A stretch of DNA of 64,000 nt from assembly GCA_002344785.1 (NCBI GenBank), contig DDUL01000004.1:1-64000 (forward strand), given 5' to 3'. How positions within the stretch are numbered: position 1 is the stretch's first letter; each line of letters starts with the position of its first letter. Origin of the DNA: Bdellovibrionaceae bacterium UBA2339. Lineage in GTDB: Bacteria; Bdellovibrionota; Bdellovibrionia; Bdellovibrionales; JAMPXM01. This document shows positions 1 through 9,113 of the stretch, piece after piece. The position numbers and the translations under genes were made by a program. Under the pieces are notes generated by a model. That model did no database searches and was not told the DNA's origin. It was given only the letters and a program-made list of their open reading frames with translations.

Positions 1-1
1 G

Positions 2-241
2 CGACCCGCGCCAGCGCGGAACACACAAGCGCCCCCGGCCCCAAAGCGCTCGCGCTACATCCCGAAGAAACTCCGTCGCAAAATCCAGCACGAAGCTCAA
101 TACCAATGCGCCAACTGCGGCTCACAGCATGCGCTTGAATTAGATCACATACATCCCTACGCCCTAGGCGGAACGCACGCGCCAACGAATCTCCGCACGC
201 TCTGTCGCAACTGCAATCAGCGGCGTGTGAGGCGAAGTTAA
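2..241 (+). CDS. HNH endonuclease, C-terminal part (5' end outside window)
   Basis: The frame is open from the window edge to TAA at 239-241, so only about 79 C-terminal residues are visible. They show a zinc-binding HNH nuclease core: a CANC pair, an LDHIHP motif holding the catalytic His, a GGTHAPTNL stretch, and a closing LCRNCN pair followed by a basic tail. The four cysteines would bind structural zinc, and the LDH histidine would act as general base in metal-dependent cleavage of nucleic acid. The residues before the core are Pro/Ala-rich and look like a linker. The stop codon overlaps that of the opposing gene within TTAA at 238-241. Whether this is a free-standing nuclease or the tail of a larger protein cannot be seen. 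Confidence 0.8.
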   Translation, partial: RPAPARNTQAPPAPKRSRYIPKKLRRKIQHEAQYQCANCGSQHALELDHIHPYALGGTHAPTNLRTLCRNCNQRRVRRS

Positions 242-1881
242 GGGACGCGCCAGAGTGTGTAGGTCGCTGAGACTTCGCGCCAGAAGGGCGCGCTGGCGCT
301 GGGGCCTCGGTAGAAATCGTTTTCGAGGTCAGGGGCAAAGAGCACATTTTCATAGTGTCGGGGGCGCCACCAGCTGAGGACATCAAGGGAGAATGTGCGT
401 GTGCGAAATTCGCGGTTGATCCATGCGGGTGTGGGCGCTTGGTCGGTCCACGGGTGGCGATGATACTCGCGCTTTTCATCGAGAAAGTCGTAGTTGACGG
501 CCAACGCGTAGAGCGTGGTGCGGGGATCGGAATTTTGCGCAATGGGGGGAACTGGCGCTTCGGATTGGGCTCGGAAATCGTGGGGGACGCCGGCGTGAAC
601 AGTCCAGCGTGAGACGAAGTGGCCTCGGGCGGCGAGGCGCAAGTCTTCGAGGTGAAGTGCATTGGAGAGCACGCGCGCGCCGGGCTCGATCTTTTGCGAG
701 ATTTCCGAAGCGAGTTCGGTGCGAAACAGATTCATTTCTCGGGTGATCCACCAGCTGCGAAGGGGATTGGTCAGCTGATGGGCTAGGCCTAAGATCAACA
801 TCGCGCTGGCAAGTGAGCGACGAGGAATGGCCGCGAAAGCCTCGCCCAACAAGAATGAAAGAGGCAGCAGCGCATAGAGAAGATGCACCTCTTCGCTGAA
901 GACTTTCAAGAAGGGGATGAGTGCGAGGAGTGTCCAGAGCAAGAGGAAGATGTGGTGGGGCGCGAGGGGAACTGTGCGACGTTCGATGACAATGCGACGT
1001 AGGGCGAGCGCGCCGGCGGCGAGGCAGGTCCACGGCACGAGATTGATAAAGTGCAGGGGTACAGTGAGCTGCAGGGCGCGCGGCTGCAGCAACTGCTCGC
1101 CGAGAAAGCCGAGTTTGAAAACACTTTGCGTGGGAGCGCCGAAGACGACCGCGCTCACGAGCAGGCCGGGGAAGAGGCTGTGGAGAAATGCGGCGATGGC
1201 CAGGCCCATGATCGGCGTGAAGCGGCGAGCGTGTCGTGGCTGAATTTGCCAAGCGCGAAAAAGTACAAGAGCGGCGCCGAGTCCTGTGAACTCGCGCACC
1301 CAAGGGGCAATGAGCAAGAGCAGGGCGAGCAAGGCGAATTGCAAACGGGGCCGGGATGCGAGTCGATGGAGGATGATGAGCTCGGTCGCTAGGATTAATG
1401 GCACGAGGGCTTGAATGCCGGAGGCGATGATCCAACTTGAGGCGACGAAGGGCGCTGAAGTGAAAAACAAAATTGCGCCGATGGCTGTCGCTCGGCTCGA
1501 CAGGCCGAAGTCACGCGCCAGCGCTCGATAGGCGCAAAACAGTAGACCGATGCAGAGGCCGGGGATCAGCGACCACGCCCAGATGGAGCCGTCGCGTGCG
1601 AAGTATTCGATGCCGAGCTGCTGGAGGCTCGATGAGATGGGTCGATAGCCGCCTTCGCTGACGCTCGCCCATTGGGACTCGAGGATGGCAAAAAAACTTC
1701 GGGGCTCGGCCAGATCCCAGAGCCTGCGGCTTAAGCGATGTGTGTCGTCCCAAACCAAGTCGGTCGTGGCGCGAACACATGCAAACATGAGCGCGATGAG
1801 GGGCGCGAGCGCTGCCGTGGCCCACGGGGACCGACTTAAGCTCGCCCAAGCTGAAAGCATCCGCTCTTTGATGAAAGCCAT
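238..1881 (-). CDS. Polytopic membrane protein, possible GT-C-type glycosyltransferase
   Basis: About 547 residues with roughly ten or more hydrophobic helices over the first 400 residues and a soluble C-terminal part of about 130 residues. After the first helix comes an acidic WDDTHR motif; an acidic residue in the first external loop is typical of GT-C enzymes using polyprenyl-phosphate sugars. A GYRPISS loop follows. I do not recognise a named family, so the function is inference from topology. The start could be ATG at 1890 or 1881; GAGG lies one base before the first and ten before the second, so I chose 1881. It is divergent from mtnA and converges on the HNH gene. Confidence 0.6.
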   Translation of the reverse strand: MAFIKERMLSAWASLSRSPWATAALAPLIALMFACVRATTDLVWDDTHRLSRRLWDLAEPRSFFAILESQWASVSEGGYRPISSSLQQLGIEYFARDGSIWAWSLIPGLCIGLLFCAYRALARDFGLSSRATAIGAILFFTSAPFVASSWIIASGIQALVPLILATELIILHRLASRPRLQFALLALLLLIAPWVREFTGLGAALVLFRAWQIQPRHARRFTPIMGLAIAAFLHSLFPGLLVSAVVFGAPTQSVFKLGFLGEQLLQPRALQLTVPLHFINLVPWTCLAAGALALRRIVIERRTVPLAPHHIFLLLWTLLALIPFLKVFSEEVHLLYALLPLSFLLGEAFAAIPRRSLASAMLILGLAHQLTNPLRSWWITREMNLFRTELASEISQKIEPGARVLSNALHLEDLRLAARGHFVSRWTVHAGVPHDFRAQSEAPVPPIAQNSDPRTTLYALAVNYDFLDEKREYHRHPWTDQAPTPAWINREFRTRTFSLDVLSWWRPRHYENVLFAPDLENDFYRGPSASAPFWREVSATYTLWRVP

Positions 1882-2002
1882 GCGCGACATGCCTCAATTG
1901 TGAAGCAAGGTGTCAACTGCGTCACGCAGGAACTCACGGGTTTCTCGAGGGCGGCGAGAATGTTAGAGCTTTGGACTTTCGCGAATGATGAGGAGGAGCC
2001 GC

Positions 2003-3016
2003 ATGCGCTTTGCGGACTTGAAACTGTCGTCCTTGGGTTTACGCGTGGCCAACGCGCGGCTCGAAATTCTCGACCAACGGCTTTTGCCGGACCAAGAAGC
2101 ATGGGTGGAAGTGCGAGACCACCGGCACATGGTGGAAATCATCAAGACACTCGCGGTTCGCGGGGCGCCGCTGATCGGTGTTGCAGCGGCGATGGAGTTG
2201 GCGCACGCGGCTTCGCGCGGCGAAAGTGATCTTCGAGCTGTCGCGGCGGAGCTGCGCGCTTCGCGACCGACGGCGGTGAATCTGATGTGGGCCATTGATC
2301 GCATGCTGCGTGAAGCGGCGGATCTGACGGAGGCTTCGTTGACTCGCGTGGCGAAGGCGATCTTCGACGAAGACGTCGCGATGTGCTTGGCGATGGGCAA
2401 CAACGGTGCGCCCTTGATTCAAGACGGCGATGGTGTGCTCACGATTTGTAACACCGGAGGACTGGCGACGGTGGGCATCGGTACCGCGTTTGCGGTTTTG
2501 CAGCGTGCGTTTGAGCAAGGTCGCCGCTTTCATGTTTATGCCTGTGAGACGCGACCTCTTTTGCAGGGCGGTCGGCTGACGACTTGGGAGCTGGCGAAAG
2601 TCGGCATCCCGCACACACTGATCACCGACTCGATGGCGGCGACGCTCATGCGGGCGGGGCGAATTCAATGCGCCTTCACGGGTGCGGACCGCGTTTCACG
2701 TCGAGGTGACTACGCCAACAAGATCGGCACTTACAATATGGCTGTGCTCGCCAAGTATCACGGCGTGCGCTTTTATGGCGTCGCGCCTTGGTCGACGGTC
2801 GATGCATCTTGCCCGAGTGGCGAACACATCGAAATCGAAGAGCGACATGCCGATGAAGTTCGCGGTGTCGCGGGATCTTTCGGTCAAGTGCGCTGGGCGC
2901 CTCGCGATGTGGCGGTTTTTAATCCGAGCTTCGATGTCACGCCTGCGGAATTGGTGACGGGCTTGGTGTTGGACCGCGGCGTGTACAAGCCGGAAGAGTT
3001 TCAACGTTTGTTCTAA
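2003..3016 (+). CDS. mtnA: S-methyl-5-thioribose-1-phosphate isomerase
   Basis: Converts methylthioribose-1-phosphate to methylthioribulose-1-phosphate in the cytoplasm, a step in recycling the methylthio group to methionine. The 337 residues match MtnA of the eIF2B-like isomerase fold. Visible motifs are the N-terminal VRGAPLIGVAAA, the ICNTGGLAT stretch with the likely catalytic Cys149, YACETRP, FTGADR with the likely catalytic Asp229, and NKIGTYN. The start at 2003 is chosen because AGGAGG (1991-1996) stands six bases before it; the upstream in-frame ATGs at 1985 and 1988 have no such site. mtnP follows after 24 bases, so the pair is probably one transcript that turns MTA into the ketose phosphate. 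Confidence 0.93.
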   Translation: MRFADLKLSSLGLRVANARLEILDQRLLPDQEAWVEVRDHRHMVEIIKTLAVRGAPLIGVAAAMELAHAASRGESDLRAVAAELRASRPTAVNLMWAIDRMLREAADLTEASLTRVAKAIFDEDVAMCLAMGNNGAPLIQDGDGVLTICNTGGLATVGIGTAFAVLQRAFEQGRRFHVYACETRPLLQGGRLTTWELAKVGIPHTLITDSMAATLMRAGRIQCAFTGADRVSRRGDYANKIGTYNMAVLAKYHGVRFYGVAPWSTVDASCPSGEHIEIEERHADEVRGVAGSFGQVRWAPRDVAVFNPSFDVTPAELVTGLVLDRGVYKPEEFQRLF

Positions 3017-3040
3017 TTGAAATGCGAGAGGGGAGGCCTC

Positions 3041-3907
3041 ATGGCGACAGGAAAATTTGCGATCATCGGCGGTTCGGGCTTTGAAAGTTTTGAGGGCGTG
3101 CAGGAGATTCGCGATTTGGATCGGCAGACGCCGTTTGGAATGGCCTCGAGCGGTCTTCGGCTCATCAAGTTTGGCGATCACGAAGTGGTGTTCTTGTCGC
3201 GACACGGTCGACATCACGAGATGCTGCCGACGGAAGTGAATTATCGCGCCAATATTTATGCGCTGAAGAAACATGGTGTGACCAAGATCGTCTCGGTATC
3301 GGCCGTGGGTTCCTTGCAGCAAGAGTTAGCGCCGGGCGATTGCGTGATCGCGACTCAGTACATGGATCGCACGAAGGGCGTTCGTCGACACAGTTTCTTG
3401 GGTGAAGGTTTGGTGGGGCATGTGTCACTGGCGAAGCCGGTTTGGGCTTCGGGTGTGAAAGCTGTCCGTGAACTTGTGGCGGCGAAGAAGCCGCAACTCG
3501 ATTTCAAAATTCACTTCGACAAAACTTACATCTGTATCGAAGGTCCTTACTTTTCGACGAAAGCTGAGTCGATGAGTTATCGCGCGGCGGGTGCCGACAT
3601 CATCGGCATGACGAATTTTCCCGAGTTCGCTTTGGCTCGCGAGGCGGGCATTTGCTATCTGCCCTGCTGTTTCGTGACTGACTACGATTGCTGGGACGAC
3701 TCGATCGAGCACGTGACCCTGCAAGTCGTGCTCGACACGATGAAGAAGAACAATCAAAAAGCTGTGCGTTTGATCGGACAAATTTTGGCGGCCTCGCCGA
3801 AGGAAGATGCCGACAGCCGCGACGGTGGACTCAAGTCAGGTCTGATGACTCCGTCGGATGCGATTCCAGCGGCGGCCCGTGAGTGGCTTCCGACTCTCAT
3901 GAGCTAA
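3041..3907 (+). CDS. mtnP: S-methyl-5'-thioadenosine phosphorylase
   Basis: Phosphorolysis of methylthioadenosine to adenine and methylthioribose-1-phosphate, the substrate of the MtnA encoded just upstream. The 288-residue protein has family-2 nucleoside phosphorylase motifs: IIGGSGF near the N-terminus (phosphate site), SRHGRHH, NYRANIYALK, VSAVGSLQ, and GMTNFPEFALAREAGICY in the base-binding region, where the usual MTAP form reads GMTNLPE. The start at 3041 is preceded by GGGAGG at 3031-3036. The order mtnA then mtnP on one strand, with a 24-base gap, points to a two-gene salvage operon. A purine nucleoside phosphorylase is the only real alternative; the mtnA neighbour favours MTA. Confidence 0.92.
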   Translation: MATGKFAIIGGSGFESFEGVQEIRDLDRQTPFGMASSGLRLIKFGDHEVVFLSRHGRHHEMLPTEVNYRANIYALKKHGVTKIVSVSAVGSLQQELAPGDCVIATQYMDRTKGVRRHSFLGEGLVGHVSLAKPVWASGVKAVRELVAAKKPQLDFKIHFDKTYICIEGPYFSTKAESMSYRAAGADIIGMTNFPEFALAREAGICYLPCCFVTDYDCWDDSIEHVTLQVVLDTMKKNNQKAVRLIGQILAASPKEDADSRDGGLKSGLMTPSDAIPAAAREWLPTLMS

Positions 3908-3927
3908 TTCGCCAAGCGAGGTTTGCC

Positions 3928-5496
3928 TTGTCTTACCCCGTTGGTCGCGCCACCACCTGCGCCGTGATGGTGACTTATCATCCAGGTCCCGAGGTGCTCG
4001 CCTCGATCGCGGCCGTGCGTCCGCAAGTGGATCGATTGGTGGTCGTCGACAATGGCTCGCGGCCCGAAGCGCATGCTTGCTTGGAAGAGTTGCGAGCCAC
4101 GGGAGAGATCGAATTGATCTCCAATCCGGAAAATCTCGGTGTGGCCAGCGCGTTGAACATCGGCTTTCGCTGGGCGATGGAGCGCGGCTACGCCTGGTTG
4201 CTCACGCTGGATCAAGATACGATTTGCGAACCTGACATGGTGGAGAAATTGTTCGCGGCGTTCGCAGTCGACAAGGATCCTGAAAGCGTGGGAGTTCTGG
4301 CGCCGGTGCACTTTGATCGCGAGACCGGTTACGTCAGTCCGCATTTGCGAAATCTGCCTGCGCCTGTCGTGCGCCGACGTTATGTGATGACCAGTGGCAA
4401 TCTGATTCCGACGCGAGCACTTTTGGAAGTCGGTTGGTATGACGACGATTTTTTCATCGAGTATGTCGACCACGATTTTTGTTTGCGAGCGGGTAAGAAG
4501 GGCTATCGCGTGTTGCTGGTTCGCGATGCGCGTATGGGACATCAGTTGGGACAATTGAAGCGACATGAATTGCGCTTTGGCCCGTTCGGGATTTGGTTTT
4601 TTTCGCACAACTACGCTCCCGTGCGGCGCTACTATCGCGCGCGCAATCGCATTCATTTGTATCGCCGCTACTTTGGCTGGTGGATGCTGCAAGATTTAGG
4701 TTTTTGGACTCGCGATTGGATGAAAATCATTTTGGTTGAGGAGAATCGCATGGCGAAGCTCAAGGCCTGGTGGCTCGGGACGTTCGACGGCATCTTTGGT
4801 CGCCTCGGTCGCTTTGAAGGCGCGCATCACAAGACGCCGAAGTCACCTCGCTACTATGTGGAATTTCGCAAAGAGATCCTGCCGCTTTTACCCGAGGTCG
4901 CGGAGCGAAGTCTCGACATTGGCTGCGGAACTGGAGAAACATCGGCGCGCCTGAAGGAATTGGGGCGCGTGAAGTGGGCGGCAGGTCTTGAAGGCAATCC
5001 GGTTGCCGCCGAGACCGCAGCGAAGCGATTGGACTTCGTTGAGCGTGTGGATTTGGATCGCGATGATTTTCCCGTGGCGGATCACTCTCTCGATTTGGTG
5101 CTGGCTCTGGATGTTCTCGAGCATCTGGTGGATCCTTGGTCGGTGCTCGCAAAACTTCAGCGCAAGTTGAAGCCGGGCGGTGTGGCGGTGTTGTCCTTAC
5201 CGAATGTGAGACATCATTCGGCGCTATTGCCCTTGTTGTTGCTGGGCGACTTTAAGTACCAAACCGAAGGCGTGCTGGATTCGACTCATCTCAGGTTTTT
5301 CACGAAAACCTCGGCAATTCGCTTTGTTGAAGATTGCGGTTTTGAATTACTGGCCTACGATCATACCGGAGCGAAGCGCGGTTTGGGTGGATGGGCGACG
5401 CGTCTCACGTTGGGGACGATGAAGGAGTTCTTCATCTATCAGCACTTGTTACTCATTCGTCCGAAGCCCGCCGCAGCGATCGCCTCAAAGACCTGA
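3928..5496 (+). CDS. Bifunctional GT2 glycosyltransferase-methyltransferase fusion
   Basis: Two enzymes in one 522-residue chain. Residues about 10-290 are a rhamnosyltransferase-like GT2 domain: VMVTYHPG start, VVVDNGS, and a DQD motif near residue 95 for the nucleotide-sugar metal. Residues about 320-480 are a class I SAM-dependent methyltransferase with DIGCGTGE near residue 329 as the SAM glycine loop, DVLEH, and a LKPGG turn. It probably adds a sugar to a growing surface glycan and methylates a sugar of the same chain. The start is uncertain: TTG 3928 follows AAGCGAGG and begins 21 bases after mtnP; GTG 3883 would overlap mtnP; ATG 3967 would trim the GT core. The acceptor is unknown. 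Confidence 0.85.
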   Translation: MSYPVGRATTCAVMVTYHPGPEVLASIAAVRPQVDRLVVVDNGSRPEAHACLEELRATGEIELISNPENLGVASALNIGFRWAMERGYAWLLTLDQDTICEPDMVEKLFAAFAVDKDPESVGVLAPVHFDRETGYVSPHLRNLPAPVVRRRYVMTSGNLIPTRALLEVGWYDDDFFIEYVDHDFCLRAGKKGYRVLLVRDARMGHQLGQLKRHELRFGPFGIWFFSHNYAPVRRYYRARNRIHLYRRYFGWWMLQDLGFWTRDWMKIILVEENRMAKLKAWWLGTFDGIFGRLGRFEGAHHKTPKSPRYYVEFRKEILPLLPEVAERSLDIGCGTGETSARLKELGRVKWAAGLEGNPVAAETAAKRLDFVERVDLDRDDFPVADHSLDLVLALDVLEHLVDPWSVLAKLQRKLKPGGVAVLSLPNVRHHSALLPLLLLGDFKYQTEGVLDSTHLRFFTKTSAIRFVEDCGFELLAYDHTGAKRGLGGWATRLTLGTMKEFFIYQHLLLIRPKPAAAIASKT

Positions 5497-5535
5497 GGGG
5501 AATGGGACCAACGCCATGGGACGGGGACGAACACG

Positions 5536-6936
5536 GTGGGACTAATACGCAACACAGGACTGAATTTACTGGGACAGGGCCTGCCGATGTTGGCGGGACT
5601 TGTGGCGATGCCTGTGCTGCTCAGAACTTGGGGCGCTGAGCGAACAGCAGCTCTGCTTGGGCTTTGGGTTGTCGCCAACTATTTTTCGCTTCTCGATCTC
5701 GGTTTGAATCGGGCGTTGGTGCATCGGTTGTCGCAGCTTCGAGGTGTCGCGAAGCTCGTGGTGCCGGTGAGCTCGTACACTTGGCCGGCGGCGGCGATGA
5801 CATTGGCGATGGCGGGATTGGGTGCTTTGGCTTTGGCGTGGAGTGCGCCTTGGCTTTTAGATCTGATTTTGCAAATTCCCATTGGGCTTCGCGAAGAAAT
5901 TGACCTCGCGTTCGTGTGGTTGGCCGCGAGCCTGCCGGTGTTCCTGCTCTGCACCTTGGCGCGCGGGGTGATGGAGGCTGCAGGAGATTTTGTCACCGCG
6001 AATTTGCTGCATGCGGCGATGGGGCTGTTGTTGGTGCTCGCGCCCGTTGCGGCGGCGCTCTGGCCACTTGAAGTCGAGCGACCTCGGCTTGTATTGGCGA
6101 TGCAAATTTTGTTTTTTGGTCGGCTGACGTTGTTGGTGATTCATGCGGTGCTGGCGCGTGCGCGCCTCAGAAAGCATTGGCCATTAGTGGCCAAGGTCAA
6201 AGTTCCTTTGTCGGCGTGGAAGTGGCGGGAGCTGGTGAACTTCGGAGGGTGGACGACGGTGACGGCAGTGATCGGGCCGCTGATGGTGTACTTGGATCGC
6301 CTTGTCGTCGGATCGCGGCTCGAACTTCACTTGCTGTCGCAATACGCGGTTCCGCACGAAGGTGTGAGTCGCGCGTTCAATATTCCCGGCGCGGTTTCGC
6401 GGGCGCTGTTTCCGGCGGCTTCGCGCTTAGAGGGCGGCGGCGTGAGCGCTGAAGGTTTGCGCGACTACCGCGATCGCGTGCTGAGTCGGCTGGCGATTTT
6501 AATGTTTGCACCTTCGCTTTTGGTGGCCTTGTTCTCTTCGACGATTTTGAGTTGGTGGTTGGGTCCAAGTTTTGATGTCGGTGTCGCGCCCCTAGCTGGT
6601 GATGTGCTCGCGGTCTTTGCGGCGGGATTCTATATGAACGCCATCGCCAACGTACCCTACACCTTCTTGCAAGCGCGAGGTCGCCCGGATCTGACCGCGA
6701 AAGTTCACATGGTGGAACTGCCCATCTTCGTTCTGGCTTTGATGTGGGCCACTTCGACTTTCGGCGCTCTTGGCGCTGCCGTCGTGTACGCCATGCGCTT
6801 GGGGCTAGATTCGGTGGCCATGTTCATTTTGGATTCGCGCGAGCGAGGTGAACGTCGACCGACTCAAGCGCTCAGCATGAGCGCCGCGCTGGGTTTGATC
6901 TTGATCGCCGTGGTGTGCATGAGGCTTGTCGCATGA
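5536..6936 (+). CDS. Wzx-like polysaccharide flippase (MOP superfamily)
   Basis: A 466-residue membrane protein with about 12-14 hydrophobic helices and few charged residues inside them. It begins with the NTGLNLLGQGLPMLAGLVAMPVLL pattern typical of polysaccharide exporters (amphipathic turn, then helix 1), and contains a NFGGW turn at the start of the second half, where such proteins repeat their fold. These transporters flip undecaprenyl-linked oligosaccharide across the inner membrane. GTG at 5536 is the only good start: the ATGs at 5502 and 5516 are out of frame. It lies between glycosyltransferase genes and its stop overlaps the next start (ATGA), so it probably exports the glycan they build. 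Confidence 0.82.
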   Translation: MGLIRNTGLNLLGQGLPMLAGLVAMPVLLRTWGAERTAALLGLWVVANYFSLLDLGLNRALVHRLSQLRGVAKLVVPVSSYTWPAAAMTLAMAGLGALALAWSAPWLLDLILQIPIGLREEIDLAFVWLAASLPVFLLCTLARGVMEAAGDFVTANLLHAAMGLLLVLAPVAAALWPLEVERPRLVLAMQILFFGRLTLLVIHAVLARARLRKHWPLVAKVKVPLSAWKWRELVNFGGWTTVTAVIGPLMVYLDRLVVGSRLELHLLSQYAVPHEGVSRAFNIPGAVSRALFPAASRLEGGGVSAEGLRDYRDRVLSRLAILMFAPSLLVALFSSTILSWWLGPSFDVGVAPLAGDVLAVFAAGFYMNAIANVPYTFLQARGRPDLTAKVHMVELPIFVLALMWATSTFGALGAAVVYAMRLGLDSVAMFILDSRERGERRPTQALSMSAALGLILIAVVCMRLVA

Positions 6937-7886
6937 GTCGCGTGGCGATTGCCTTGGCGCTTTTTGAACCAGAAATGGATCTGCTCGCGGAGCAGCTGCA
7001 ATCGCTGGTCGATCAATCGCATCGGGATTGGATTCTGTTTGCACGCGACGAGTCTCGCGATGAGGAACATGGTCGTGCGGCGATGGAGCTGATGGCGCGC
7101 ATGGTGCCTGCTGAAAACTTGGCGCGTGTGTGGCGCGACTCGCGGCGACTGGGACCGGCGGGAAACTTCTTTGCGATTCTCGAAGTCGCGGTCGCGGACA
7201 TCACCTGGTCGCATCTCGCTTTTTGTGATCAAGACGACATTTGGTTGCCGCACAAGCTCGAACGAATGTTGACTGAGTTTCGCGATCCCGTCGTGAAGGC
7301 CGCGCATTCGGACCTGATGCTCGTGGATCGCGATTCGCGAAAGCTGGCGTCTTCGTGTTGGAAAAGCGAAGCTCGCGACTTACAGCCCGCATGCACAGAG
7401 TCTTTGCTCTGGAGGAATGTCGTCACCGGTTGTGCTTCGATGTTTCACCGACATGCGGTGGAAGCGGCTCGTCCCTGGCCTCGGGTCGCGGCCTCGAAAC
7501 CGCTGTTCTTTCACGATCATTGGTTGGCCCTTTGCGCGTTGAGCGAAGGTGAATTGCGCGCGGTTGCCGAACCCTTGGTGAAGTATCGTCAGCATGGGCG
7601 AAATGTGGTGGGCGCTGCGCAGGTGAAGAGGGAGTTGCCGCCGCTCAGCGCTTGGCGAGTGAAGGCGCTGCGCGGGTTTGCCGAGCGCGAGGCTTTGCGC
7701 CGTGAGATGAAGTCCAGATCTATGGCGGCGCCAGGCTGGATGAAACTTGCGATTTGGGTGCTTCGCTCATGGCTTGTGGGACGGCGCGGCTATGGGCGTG
7801 TGCTGGGGCAGAGCCTTTTGGGTTGGTGCCTGAGTTTGGGGGGGCGGCATGTTGAACTTGCGCCACCTCAGTCGGTTTCGCCCTAG
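6933..7886 (+). CDS. Glycosyltransferase family 2
   Basis: A 317-residue GT-A enzyme. The N-terminus VAIALALFEPE leads into the Rossmann-like first half, and FCDQDDIWLP near residues 97-106 carries the acidic metal/nucleotide-sugar motif; this DQDDIW form is common in rhamnosyltransferase-like GT2 proteins. A HDHWLAL segment and a YRQHG motif follow in the acceptor half, and the C-terminus has an amphipathic, partly hydrophobic tail that may touch the membrane. The start overlaps the flippase stop as ATGA (6933-6936), implying translational coupling. Sugar donor and acceptor cannot be told; dTDP-rhamnose is likely because its synthesis genes follow directly. Confidence 0.85.
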   Translation: MSRVAIALALFEPEMDLLAEQLQSLVDQSHRDWILFARDESRDEEHGRAAMELMARMVPAENLARVWRDSRRLGPAGNFFAILEVAVADITWSHLAFCDQDDIWLPHKLERMLTEFRDPVVKAAHSDLMLVDRDSRKLASSCWKSEARDLQPACTESLLWRNVVTGCASMFHRHAVEAARPWPRVAASKPLFFHDHWLALCALSEGELRAVAEPLVKYRQHGRNVVGAAQVKRELPPLSAWRVKALRGFAEREALRREMKSRSMAAPGWMKLAIWVLRSWLVGRRGYGRVLGQSLLGWCLSLGGRHVELAPPQSVSP

Positions 7887-7991
7887 CTTCCAGCGACCCA
7901 CCGACCCACCAATCCAGCGACCTAGCGAAAAAGCGCCGCTTGAGCCCAACTTCCATGCCCCATTTCCATTGGGCAACTTCGATGTCGCGAA

Positions 7992-8020
7992 TTGACTGAC
8001 GAGGCCCAAGCTTCTATCGG
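7992..8020 (+). promoter_or_regulatory. Possible sigma-70-type promoter before rfbB
   Basis: TTGACT (7992-7997) and TATCGG (8015-8020) are spaced by 17 bases in the 183-base gap ahead of rfbB. The -35 is good and the -10 poor. The gap is the longest break between the flanking plus-strand genes, which makes a separate promoter for rfbBADC plausible. The rest of the gap contains only a small CGACCCACC duplication (7894-7911). Confidence 0.25.
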
Positions 8021-8069
8021 TATGTGCACAGTTTCTGGCTAGAGAAAATGTCTCAACGAGCGGGGTATT

Positions 8070-9104
8070 ATGAGTCGCCTTTTGGTCACCGGTGGCGCCG
8101 GTTTCATTGGCAGTCAATTTGTGCGCACGGCACTCGAGGCTGGCCATGTGCCGGTGGTGTTGGACGCTCTCACTTACGCTGGACACTATCCGAACATCGA
8201 AGCGCTGGTGAAAGAGAATCGCGTTCGCTTTTACGAAGGCTCGATTGCGGATCGCGCCTTGGTGAGTCGCATTCTCCGCGACGAGCGCATCGATGCGGTG
8301 GTGAACTTTGCCGCCGAATCCCATGTCGACAACTCCATCACTGGCCCGCGCGTGTTCTTAGAGACCAACATCTTGGGCACCTTTGAGATGCTCGAGGCCT
8401 CGCGCGCGTATCTCTCTTCCTTGAGTGAAGAAGGCAAAAAGAACTTCCGTTTCGTGCAAGTGTCGACGGACGAAGTGTTCGGTTCTCTAGGTGCCGAGGG
8501 CAAATTTTCGGAAGACAATCGCTATGAACCGAACTCGCCTTACTCGGCCTCAAAGGCGGGCGCCGATCACTTGGTGCGTGCTTGGTATCACACCTACGGT
8601 TTACCGACGTTGATCACCAACTGTTCGAACAACTACGGCCCACGCCAATTTCCCGAGAAGCTCATCCCGCGCATGATCGTGACCGCGCTTGCTGGCGGAA
8701 AGCTCCCGATCTACGGTCGCGGCGAAAACATTCGCGATTGGATTCACGTCGAGGATCACGCGTCGGGTGTGCTGTTGGCGCTCACCAAGGGGCAAGTGGG
8801 CGAGGCCTACTGCTTTGGTGGAAACTCCGAGCGTCGCAACATCGATGTGGTGAAACAGATTTGTGTGTTGCTCGATGAACTTCGTCCGCGTGCGGCCGGC
8901 GGCTCTTACGCTGAGCAAATGAGCTTTGTCGAAGATCGCTTGGGCCACGACTTCCGGTACGCGATCGACGACAGCAAGGCTCTCAGAGAGTTGGGATATC
9001 AGCGAGCGCATTTGAATTTCGAGGCGGGCTTAAGAGCGACGGTGCAGTGGTACCTCGACAACGAAGCTTGGGTTCGAAGCGTACAGCAAAAGAAGAAAGC
9101 TTAA
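8070..9104 (+). CDS. rfbB: dTDP-glucose 4,6-dehydratase
   Basis: Second enzyme of dTDP-L-rhamnose synthesis: NAD-dependent conversion of dTDP-glucose to dTDP-4-keto-6-deoxyglucose. The 344 residues follow the extended SDR pattern: TGGAGFIGS at the N-terminus binds NAD, FAAESHVDNSI is the family signature, STDEVFG holds the substrate-side Asp-Glu pair, Tyr158 and Lys162 (YSASK) form the SDR catalytic pair, and NNYGPRQFPEKLIP lies in the sugar-nucleotide pocket. It opens a four-gene run (rfbB-rfbA-rfbD-rfbC) with gaps of 9 bases, a 4-base overlap and 8 bases. Confidence 0.96.
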   Translation: MSRLLVTGGAGFIGSQFVRTALEAGHVPVVLDALTYAGHYPNIEALVKENRVRFYEGSIADRALVSRILRDERIDAVVNFAAESHVDNSITGPRVFLETNILGTFEMLEASRAYLSSLSEEGKKNFRFVQVSTDEVFGSLGAEGKFSEDNRYEPNSPYSASKAGADHLVRAWYHTYGLPTLITNCSNNYGPRQFPEKLIPRMIVTALAGGKLPIYGRGENIRDWIHVEDHASGVLLALTKGQVGEAYCFGGNSERRNIDVVKQICVLLDELRPRAAGGSYAEQMSFVEDRLGHDFRYAIDDSKALRELGYQRAHLNFEAGLRATVQWYLDNEAWVRSVQQKKKA

Positions 9105-9113
9105 GGAGATCAC

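Noticed and set aside
476..1435. 319-codon minus-strand frame inside the 238-1881 membrane protein gene
   Set aside because: It is a shifted frame of a GC-rich gene; the product is Arg/His/Pro/Ser-rich with no motif, while the main frame has clear helices.
1917..1929. CTGCG-TCA-CGCAG hairpin upstream of mtnA
   Set aside because: Five base pairs in GC-rich DNA is expected by chance, and no riboswitch-like context is visible.
3904..4692. 262-codon minus-strand frame over the GT2-methyltransferase gene
   Set aside because: Complement of a clear GT2 domain; composition shows reverse-strand codon bias only.
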